NCBI GenBank assembly: GCA_937928335.1
Contig: CALFWN010000390.1
Location: 1 to 6,003, forward strand
From: an uncultured Litoreibacter sp.
GTDB taxonomy: Bacteria > Pseudomonadota > Alphaproteobacteria > Rhodobacterales > Rhodobacteraceae
Reading direction: 5' to 3'
DNA: 6,003 nucleotides
Part shown: in pieces, positions 1 through 4,436 of the stretch
Position numbering within the stretch: the first letter of the stretch is position 1
Layout: each line of letters opens with the position of its first letter
Notes under the pieces: generated by a model
The model's database searches: none
Told to the model about the DNA's origin: nothing
Seen by the model: only the letters and a program-made list of their open reading frames with translations
Position numbers and translations under genes: made by a program

Positions 1-4
1 GAAG

Positions 5-88
5 TGGTGGGCGACCCTGGAATCGAACCAGGCGTGCGTCTCCGCGAGGGAGTTACAGTCCCCTGCCACACCTTGCGGCCTGTCGCCC
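5..88 (-). tRNA. tRNA-Tyr (anticodon GTA)
   Basis: On the minus strand the sequence folds as a complete class II tRNA. The 7-bp acceptor stem pairs GGGCGAC (82-88) with GTCGCCC (9-15), the discriminator is A (8) and the 3' CCA is encoded (5-7). The T-arm is CCTGG-TTCGATT-CCAGG. The anticodon loop is CTGTAAC, with anticodon GTA at 54-56, which decodes the tyrosine codons UAU and UAC. An extended variable arm of about 14 bases separates the anticodon arm from the T-arm, as expected for bacterial tRNA-Tyr. The length of 84 with CCA is normal and no mismatch suggests decay. It stands alone here and is divergent from rlmB. Confidence 0.97.
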
Positions 89-101
89 ACTAGGCGGCTG
101 A

Positions 102-128
102 TCTATAAGTGCTGCCCTCGCCCGTCAA
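102..128 (-). promoter_or_regulatory. Candidate sigma70 promoter of tRNA-Tyr
   Basis: Read on the minus strand, TTGACG (complement of 123-128) is followed after 15 bases by TATAGA (complement of 102-107). Taken as the alphaproteobacterial form, GTTGAC and TATAGA are 16 bases apart. Transcription would begin around 94-96, leaving a very short 5' leader before the mature tRNA end at 88. The -35 box is near consensus. The -10 is a partial match and the spacing is slightly short, so this is a prediction. Confidence 0.5.
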
Positions 129-183
129 CATCAAAACGCCCTGCCACTTGCGCTTTCTGAGGTGAAATGATCAAGGTCGCGCC

Positions 184-966
184 ATGAAACAGAAAAAACC
201 CAAATGGGTCGTCCAAAAGGAACGTGACCGTCGCGCGGCCGCAGCTGAAACCGTTTGGCTTTTTGGCATCCATGCTGTGCGCGACGCTTTGGCAAACCCG
301 ATGCGCGAGCGGATGCGATTGGTCGTGACCAAAAATGCCGCAGACCGCTTGGCGGAGGAGATTGCTGCCAGCGGCATGGAGCCTGAGCTTTCGGACGCGC
401 GGAAGTTCACTGCACCTATCGATCCGCAATCTGTGCATCAAGGCGCGGCTTTGGAGGTCAAGCCGCTTGATTGGGGAAGTCTGAGCGACATTTGCGCGCC
501 GCGCGGCCAGCCGGCGCGTGTCATCTTGCTCGATCGCGTCACCGATCCGCACAATGTTGGCGCGATCCTGCGCTCTGCGGAAGTCTTTGGCGCGCGCGCC
601 GTGATTGCACCACACCGCCACTCTGCCCCCGAGACAGGGGCTTTGGCGAAAACCGCGTCGGGCGCCTTGGAGCGTCAGCCGTATCTGCGGGTCAAGAACC
701 TTGCCACCACAATGGGCGCACTGCGGGAGATGGGCTACACGTTGCTTGGCCTCGACGGAGAGGCCGAGGAAAGCCTGCGCGATGCAATCCCGCAGCCCGG
801 CGGCCCCATCGCTTTGGTGCTGGGAGCCGAGGGTCCCGGGCTTCGGGACAAGACGAAGGAAACCTGCGACAAGCTTGTGCGCATTGACGCCTCTGGAAGT
901 TTTGGCTCATTGAACGTCTCAAATGCGGCAGCTGTTTCCCTATATGAGGTTCAGGCGAAATCATAA
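184..966 (+). CDS. rlmB: 23S rRNA (guanosine-2'-O)-methyltransferase RlmB, TrmH/SpoU family
   Basis: A SPOUT-class methyltransferase that transfers a methyl group from S-adenosylmethionine to a ribose 2'-O; RlmB modifies G2251 in the peptidyl-transferase P-loop of 23S rRNA. The N-terminal ~100 residues match the SpoU substrate-binding domain (LFGIHAVRDAL near residues 26-36). The catalytic knot domain shows all three SpoU motifs: DPHNVGAILRSAEVFG (N124, R130), LVLGAEGPGLR (E216) and GSLNVSNAAAVSLYE (N244, N247). At 260 residues it has the normal length and is intact. The ATG at 184 has AAGG seven bases upstream, and the Lys-rich N-terminus is typical of alphaproteobacterial homologues. The exact target base is inferred from family, since other TrmH-like enzymes share these motifs. 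It is followed 13 bases later by a zinc-ribbon gene. Confidence 0.93.
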   Translation: MKQKKPKWVVQKERDRRAAAAETVWLFGIHAVRDALANPMRERMRLVVTKNAADRLAEEIAASGMEPELSDARKFTAPIDPQSVHQGAALEVKPLDWGSLSDICAPRGQPARVILLDRVTDPHNVGAILRSAEVFGARAVIAPHRHSAPETGALAKTASGALERQPYLRVKNLATTMGALREMGYTLLGLDGEAEESLRDAIPQPGGPIALVLGAEGPGLRDKTKETCDKLVRIDASGSFGSLNVSNAAAVSLYEVQAKS

Positions 967-979
967 GAGCAGGTCAAAG

Positions 980-1279
980 ATGCCTTATCCCACGAAAATA
1001 GCGACATGCAGCTACTGCTCTGCCAGAACCCTTTTGAAGCCCACGGCGAGGGACGGCCACGAGCTGGCCTGCGGGTCATGCGGCGCGCCGCTGCACGAAA
1101 TGAAGTGGTTAAAAACCCCGGAGCCCAGCAGACCGCCGAAAGCAAAACGGGCCCGTTTTTCGAAAGCTGCACCAAGATTTGAGGCGGTCAAACATCACAA
1201 GCGGCGCAAACGGAAAAAATCTCTCTTCCAAAAGGTTGCAGAGGAAGCATGGGATTTTGTGGAAGATATTTTCGACTAG
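980..1279 (+). CDS. Small zinc-ribbon protein, function unknown
   Basis: A 99-residue protein. Two CxxC knuckles, C10-S-Y-C13 and C31-G-S-C34, are separated by 17 residues and form a likely single zinc ribbon in the first 40 residues. Then follows a Pro/Lys/Arg-rich basic stretch (about 46-82, including HHKRRKRKKS) and an acidic C-terminal end (EEAWDFVEDIFD). A zinc ribbon plus basic tail is compatible with RNA or DNA binding, but no specific family function can be assigned. The ATG at 980 is chosen because AGG sits six bases upstream and translation then opens at the zinc ribbon. An in-frame ATG at 923 would start inside rlmB and add 19 unconvincing residues. The 13-base gap after rlmB indicates co-transcription, so a role around ribosome maturation is possible but is inference only. 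Confidence 0.8.
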   Translation: MPYPTKIATCSYCSARTLLKPTARDGHELACGSCGAPLHEMKWLKTPEPSRPPKAKRARFSKAAPRFEAVKHHKRRKRKKSLFQKVAEEAWDFVEDIFD

Positions 1280-1413
1280 CACAGCACGATGCGTCCAATG
1301 TTCACGTCTTCGTAAACCCTCTGGATCGAGGGGAACTCTCTCCTATCTCTTAAGCATGATGGCGGCGCATCGGAACTGCGCGCCCCATATAACTGTCCCT
1401 CGTTCCGTGACTT

Positions 1414-1443
1414 GCGCCCGCCTACTTTGCGGGCGCTTTTTTT
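1414..1443 (+). terminator. Intrinsic terminator after the rlmB / zinc-ribbon unit
   Basis: A perfect 8-bp GC-only stem, GCGCCCGC (1414-1421) with GCGGGCGC (1429-1436), closes a 7-base loop (CTACTTT). It is followed directly by seven T residues (1437-1443). This is a textbook Rho-independent terminator. It lies 135 bases beyond the zinc-ribbon stop and only 37 bases before the next start codon, so it could also act as an attenuator for the gene at 1481. Confidence 0.9.
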
Positions 1444-1476
1444 GATCGCAATTACCTGCGAGACCGGGTAGCGATC
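1444..1476 (+). promoter_or_regulatory. Start-proximal stem-loop before the CoA-binding gene
   Basis: GATCGC (1444-1449) pairs with GCGATC (1471-1476). After a 3-base bulge (AAT), TACCTG (1453-1458) pairs with CGGGTA (1465-1470), including one T-G wobble, around a 6-base loop. The hairpin ends four bases before the ATG at 1481 and covers the place where a Shine-Dalgarno would lie; no clear one is seen. It could reduce translation or be incidental. Function is inference. Confidence 0.35.
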
Positions 1477-1480
1477 CGGT

Positions 1481-1963
1481 ATGGACTATGACGACAACCA
1501 TCTGCGCCACGTGCTGAAGACAACAAAGGTCGTTGCATGTGTGGGCATGTCGATGAACCCTGTACGGCCAAGCTACTACGTCGCCAGATATCTCTCCTTG
1601 AAGGGTTTTTCTGTCATTGGAGTGAACCCCGGACATGCAGGAAAGACGGCCTTTGGGCAGACGGTTGTGGCGTCCCTCAAAGACATTCCGCTGGAAGCCA
1701 ATGTCGATATGGTCGACATTTTCCGAAGATCCGAGGCCGTGCCGGAGATCGTCCAAGACGCTCTGGATTATATCCCTGGCTTGCGCACCATCTGGATGCA
1801 GATCGGTGTAGCCCATGCCGACGCCGCAAAACACGCCGAGGCCAAAGGCAAAACGGTGATCCAGAACCGCTGCCCCAAAATAGAGTATCAGCGATTGTTC
1901 GGAGAGCTTCGGATGGGTGGCTTCAACACCGGAATTGTGTCGTCGCGATTGCAATCCCGCTAG
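1481..1963 (+). CDS. CoA-binding domain protein (YccU-like Rossmann fold)
   Basis: A 160-residue stand-alone CoA_binding_2 domain, related to the CoA-binding domain of succinyl-CoA ligase but without ligase domains. The glycine-containing first strand-turn is VVACVGMSMNPVRPSYYVAR (residues 17-36), matching the VVG(L/A)S-x-(K/N)P-x-RPS pattern of the family. The second strand is GFSVIGVNPGHAGKTAFGQ, followed by VDMVDIFRRSEAVPEIVQDA and IWMQIGVAHADAA, and the family signature VIQNRCPKIEYQRL stands near the C-terminus. Length agrees with YccU-type proteins. The true ligand and cellular role are unknown. No good Shine-Dalgarno precedes the ATG; a terminator and a hairpin lie directly upstream. 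The stop codon overlaps the stop of the converging VOC gene. Confidence 0.88.
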   Translation: MDYDDNHLRHVLKTTKVVACVGMSMNPVRPSYYVARYLSLKGFSVIGVNPGHAGKTAFGQTVVASLKDIPLEANVDMVDIFRRSEAVPEIVQDALDYIPGLRTIWMQIGVAHADAAKHAEAKGKTVIQNRCPKIEYQRLFGELRMGGFNTGIVSSRLQSR

Positions 1964-2373
1964 GGCGCGAACACGCCTGCCAAATCCTTGAACCCCTTCA
2001 CCTCGATCGGATTACCCGACGGGTCGCGAAAGAACAGTGTCCATTGCTCTCCCGGCTCTCCCTCAAATCTGACGGATGGCGGCATAACCCATTGCGTCTG
2101 CGCAGCTTCCAACCGGTCAGCAAGCCTGCGCCACGCATCAAAGGGAAGGACCAATCCCAGATGCGGCATCGGCACCATATGATCCCCGACCTTGCCGGTA
2201 TTCGTTGTCTCGAACGGCACGCCCAAATGCAGCGAGATCTGATGCCCAAAGAAATCAAAATCCACCCATGTCTCAGTGGAGCGGCCCTCTTTGCAGCCAA
2301 GAGTCTGGCCATAGAATGCACGGGCCTCGGCCAGATCTGTCACGTGATAGGCAAGATGAAAAGGTGTCAACAT
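1960..2373 (-). CDS. VOC-family protein, putative extradiol-type dioxygenase (COG3565-like)
   Basis: A 137-residue single-chain vicinal-oxygen-chelate protein with two beta-alpha-beta-beta-beta modules. Module one begins TPFHLAYHVTDLAEARAFYG and ends around FDFFGHQISLHL. Module two begins VPMPHLGLVLPFDAW and ends FFRDPSGNPIEVKGF. Likely metal ligands are H6 (or H10), H71 and E124, the pattern expected for a divalent-metal VOC enzyme. The best match from memory is the group called predicted dioxygenase of the extradiol dioxygenase family; the substrate is unknown and glyoxalase-like activity cannot be excluded. The start at 2373 is chosen because residue 2 onward fits the family start, and a GGG-rich segment lies just upstream. 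Longer in-frame readings run into the divergent transglycosylase gene. Its stop shares the CTAG with the plus-strand gene. Confidence 0.88.
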   Translation of the reverse strand: MLTPFHLAYHVTDLAEARAFYGQTLGCKEGRSTETWVDFDFFGHQISLHLGVPFETTNTGKVGDHMVPMPHLGLVLPFDAWRRLADRLEAAQTQWVMPPSVRFEGEPGEQWTLFFRDPSGNPIEVKGFKDLAGVFAP

Positions 2374-2392
2374 AGCCCTACCCTGCCCCAGC

Positions 2393-2422
2393 CTTGTCAG
2401 GTCGGCAAGGTGTCGCGCATAT
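2393..2422 (+). promoter_or_regulatory. Weak candidate promoter for the transglycosylase lipoprotein gene
   Basis: CTTGTC (2393-2398) resembles the alphaproteobacterial -35 CTTGAC. GCATAT (2417-2422), 18 bases later, is a loose -10. The pair lies in the 96-base gap between the divergent VOC and lipoprotein genes, about 48 bases before the start codon. A short inverted repeat, CCTTG (2392-2396) / CAAGG (2406-2410), overlaps it. The matches are modest. Confidence 0.28.
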
Positions 2423-2469
2423 GTGCGGCGCCGCTGGTCACGCTCCCGCCCTTCCAATACTCTCTGCCC

Positions 2470-2928
2470 ATGATAACACGACGCTTGTTTTGCCTCTTCC
2501 TCCCAGCGCTGGCAGCCTGTGGTCGGCGCGAGTCTCCACCTCCCGCAGCTATAGGGCTGTTTCCGGGTGAAACGCCTGAGATGCGGGCTTTGATCGTGAA
2601 GTGGGCTGGTATTCACGAGATACCCGAAAGCCTGCTTCACCGGGCGATCCAGCGCGAGAGCGATTACAGAGCAGATGCACGCAACGGGCCCTATTGGGGC
2701 TTGATGCAAATCTTGCCGGAGACCGCGCGCACGATGGGCCATCGTGGCCCCCCGCAAGAGTTACTTGACCCAGAGGTGAACCTGCAATTTGCGGGTAAGT
2801 ATCTAAAGGGGGCATGGCTTGTCTCTAGCGGCGACGAGGCAGAGGCCGTCGGGTGGTATGCGCGTGGATATTACTACGAAGCCAAACGGTTGGGTCTTTT
2901 GGTCGAAACAGGTCTGCGTCCCGGATAA
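2470..2928 (+). CDS. Small lytic transglycosylase (SLT-fold) lipoprotein
   Basis: A 152-residue predicted lipoprotein. The signal peptide MITRRLFCLFLPALAAC ends in lipobox L-A-A-C with C17 as the lipidated residue, followed by GRRE, so it should be exported and membrane-anchored. The mature part is a compact SLT (goose-lysozyme-like) domain. Catalytic glutamate E63 sits in AIQRESDYR, GLMQI at 77-81 is the second motif, and DPEVNLQFAGKYL (100-112) is the helix before the C-terminal motif. Such enzymes cleave the MurNAc-GlcNAc bond of peptidoglycan to 1,6-anhydromuropeptides. The usual AYNAG motif is replaced by WYARG (129-133) in a GWYARGYYYEAKRLG run. The ATG at 2470 is set by the signal peptide; no clear Shine-Dalgarno is visible, and upstream in-frame sequence is not protein-like. 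Confidence 0.85.
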   Translation: MITRRLFCLFLPALAACGRRESPPPAAIGLFPGETPEMRALIVKWAGIHEIPESLLHRAIQRESDYRADARNGPYWGLMQILPETARTMGHRGPPQELLDPEVNLQFAGKYLKGAWLVSSGDEAEAVGWYARGYYYEAKRLGLLVETGLRPG

Positions 2929-2945
2929 CGTGTTTCTTATTGCCG

Positions 2946-2974
2946 TTGTCGCTCACATCACATCAGACTATTGT
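2946..2974 (+). promoter_or_regulatory. Candidate sigma70 promoter of metY
   Basis: TTGTCG (2946-2951) and TATTGT (2969-2974) are separated by exactly 17 bases, each matching four of six consensus positions. Transcription would start near 2981, giving a short leader of about 26 bases to the ATG at 3007. The -10 box overlaps the dyad at 2971-2991, which suggests repressor control at this promoter. Confidence 0.42.
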
Positions 2975-2991
2975 GCCGCCCAGATGCACAA
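2971..2991 (+). promoter_or_regulatory. Dyad over the metY promoter/leader (operator or hairpin)
   Basis: TTGTGC (2971-2976) and GCACAA (2986-2991) are perfect inverted repeats around nine bases. With one bulged A the pairing extends to TA (2969-2970) / TA (2993-2994), ending at the first base of the Shine-Dalgarno. It could be a DNA operator covering the -10 and start site, or an RNA hairpin abutting the ribosome-binding site. The binding protein or ligand cannot be named from the sequence. Confidence 0.4.
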
Positions 2992-2993
2992 AT

Positions 2994-2999
2994 AGGAGG
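2994..2999 (+). promoter_or_regulatory. Strong Shine-Dalgarno that fixes the metY start
   Basis: AGGAGG at 2994-2999 is a consensus anti-16S match, seven bases before ATG 3007. It rules out the in-frame TTG at 2971 as start, because that codon lies upstream of the ribosome-binding site. It is the strongest ribosome-binding site in this window. Confidence 0.9.
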
Positions 3000-3006
3000 A
3001 TCGGCA

Positions 3007-4299
3007 ATGTCCGACACGGAAAATTACGGCTTTGATACATTGCAGATCCACGCAGGCGCGCAGCCTGACCCCGCCACCGGTGCGCGCAACACACCGATCT
3101 ACCAAACCACAGCATATGTGTTCCGGGATGCCGACCACGCCGCCGCGTTGTTCAACCTGCAAGAGGTTGGCTTCGTCTATTCGCGCCTGACCAACCCGAC
3201 CGTGGCCGTATTGCAGGAGCGTATCGCCACATTGGAAGGCGGCGTTGGCGCAGTGTGCTGCTCTTCTGGTCATGCGGCCCAGATCATGGCACTTTTCCCG
3301 CTGATGCGGCCTGGCAAGAATATCATTGCATCTACCCGGCTTTACGGCGGCACGGTCACACAGTTTTCGCAAACGATCAAACGCTTTGGCTGGTCCGCCA
3401 AATTTGTGGATTTTGATGATCTGGACGCGGTCAAAGCAGCAATTGACGACGATACGCAAGCGATTTTTGGCGAAGCCATCGCCAATCCTGGCGGTTATAT
3501 CATGGATGTGCGCGCGGTTGCTGATGTCGCCGATGCGGCAGGTATCCCGCTGATTATCGACAACACCTCGGCAACCCCGTATCTGTGCCGCCCGATAGAG
3601 CATGGTGCGACCTTGGTTGTGCATTCGACCACGAAGTATCTCACCGGCAATGGCACGGTCACCGGCGGGTGCGTGGTTGACTCAGGCAAGTTTGATTGGG
3701 CCGCTTCCGGAAAATTCCCGTCCCTGACAGAGCCCGAGCCCGCCTATCATGGCCTCAAATTTGCCGAGACCTTTGGTCCTCTCGCGTTCACATTCCACGG
3801 CATAGCCATCGGGTTGCGCGATCTGGGGATGACAATGAACCCACAGGCGGCGCATTACACGCTTATGGGCATGGAAACTCTGTCGCTTCGTATGGAACGT
3901 CACGTTGAAAACGCCCAGAAGATTGCGAACTGGCTGGAGAAAGACGACCGGGTCGACTTTGTCACCTATGCCGGGTTGAAGTCCTCTCCCTATTTCAAGC
4001 GGGTCAGCACCGTTTGCCCAAGGGGCGCTGGCGCTTTGTTCACATTCGCAGTGAAAGGTGGGTATGAGGCCTGCATAAAACTGGTCGAAAGTCTTGAGAT
4101 CTTCTCGCATGTGGCAAATCTCGGTGACACCAAATCGCTGATCATTCACTCGGCTTCGACCACGCATCGTCAGCTGACCGCCGAGCAGCAAGAAGCGGCC
4201 GGGGCAGCGCCGAATGTGGTTCGGGTCTCCATTGGTATTGAAGACGTGGCCGATCTGATTGCTGATCTGGATCAGGCCCTGAGCAAAGCTGTGAGCTGA
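3007..4299 (+). CDS. metY: O-acetylhomoserine sulfhydrylase (O-acetylhomoserine aminocarboxypropyltransferase)
   Basis: A cytosolic PLP enzyme of the Cys/Met-metabolism family that converts O-acetyl-L-homoserine and sulfide to L-homocysteine and acetate, the direct-sulfhydrylation route to methionine. The 430-residue length is usual for MetY and clearly longer than MetB/MetC/MetZ (about 390). Seen in order: FDTLQIHAGAQPDPATGARN at the N-terminus; YSRLTNPT with Y58 and R60, which bind the PLP phosphate of the neighbouring subunit; SSGHAAQ; D185 in IIDNTSATPYLCRP, which contacts the pyridine ring; VVHSTTKYLTGNG with Schiff-base lysine K210; NLGDTKSLIIHSASTTHRQL; and VRVSIGIED at the C-terminus. 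All key residues are intact. Some homologues also use O-succinylhomoserine or methanethiol; specificity is by family likeness. Regulation is suggested by the dyad and structured leader upstream. A strong hairpin follows the gene. Confidence 0.95.
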   Translation: MSDTENYGFDTLQIHAGAQPDPATGARNTPIYQTTAYVFRDADHAAALFNLQEVGFVYSRLTNPTVAVLQERIATLEGGVGAVCCSSGHAAQIMALFPLMRPGKNIIASTRLYGGTVTQFSQTIKRFGWSAKFVDFDDLDAVKAAIDDDTQAIFGEAIANPGGYIMDVRAVADVADAAGIPLIIDNTSATPYLCRPIEHGATLVVHSTTKYLTGNGTVTGGCVVDSGKFDWAASGKFPSLTEPEPAYHGLKFAETFGPLAFTFHGIAIGLRDLGMTMNPQAAHYTLMGMETLSLRMERHVENAQKIANWLEKDDRVDFVTYAGLKSSPYFKRVSTVCPRGAGALFTFAVKGGYEACIKLVESLEIFSHVANLGDTKSLIIHSASTTHRQLTAEQQEAAGAAPNVVRVSIGIEDVADLIADLDQALSKAVS

Positions 4300-4320
4300 G
4301 AAGCGAACACGAAACCGCAA

Positions 4321-4347
4321 TTCCCCGTTCCCTTTGGGGGCGGGGAA
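4321..4347 (+). terminator. Terminator-like hairpin after metY (no T-tract)
   Basis: TTCCCCGTTCCC (4321-4332) pairs with GGGGGCGGGGAA (4336-4347) around a TTT loop, a 12-bp stem with two G-T wobbles, 21 bases after the metY stop. The bases that follow (CATATAATG) are not a T-run, so efficient intrinsic termination is uncertain. It may instead stabilise the metY 3' end or work with Rho. Confidence 0.55.
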
Positions 4348-4349
4348 CA

Positions 4350-4355
4350 TATAAT
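4350..4355 (+). promoter_or_regulatory. Isolated perfect -10 box (TATAAT)
   Basis: TATAAT at 4350-4355 matches the sigma70 -10 consensus exactly and points toward the gene at 4437. The expected -35 position (about 4327-4332) falls inside the hairpin stem and reads GTTCCC, a poor match, and there is no extended TG. If used, it would give a 5' leader of about 75 bases. Chance occurrence is possible. Confidence 0.3.
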
Positions 4356-4436
4356 GTGACTTGAGCATGGGGTGGGCCCATCACCGATATCGCCCTTCTC
4401 CGTCTTAAACAGTGATGCAGGACGAAGCTGACAGGT

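Noticed and set aside
1..100. tRNA-Tyr as the attachment site of an integrated element
   Set aside because: The tRNA 3' end faces the left edge, so any element would be outside the window. No repeat of the tRNA 3' end or integrase gene is seen.
923..979. Earlier ATG for the zinc-ribbon protein
   Set aside because: It would begin inside rlmB without a ribosome site; ATG 980 has AGG at proper spacing.
1372..1404. EcfG-type stress promoter (GGAAC ... CGTT) in the intergenic gap
   Set aside because: The two elements are present but about 24 bases apart, whereas this promoter class uses 16-17.
1343..1954. Minus-strand 203-residue frame opposite the CoA-binding gene
   Set aside because: It is a shadow of a well-supported CoA-binding gene, with no recognisable domain or ribosome site.
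1537..2469. Long N-terminal extension of the transglycosylase frame
   Set aside because: It overlaps the CoA-binding gene in another frame and the VOC gene on the other strand, and lacks protein-like composition. The lipoprotein signal peptide fixes the start at 2470.
2374..2757. N-terminal extension of the VOC protein to 265 residues
   Set aside because: The extra part is antisense to the transglycosylase lipoprotein and has no VOC character; the family start is at 2373.
2971..3006. TTG start of metY twelve codons upstream
   Set aside because: The consensus AGGAGG lies between that codon and ATG 3007, at ideal spacing for the latter.
2929..3006. SAM-II or SAM/SAH riboswitch upstream of metY
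   Set aside because: I looked for the conserved cores of these classes and found none; only generic complementarity is present, reported as a finding instead.
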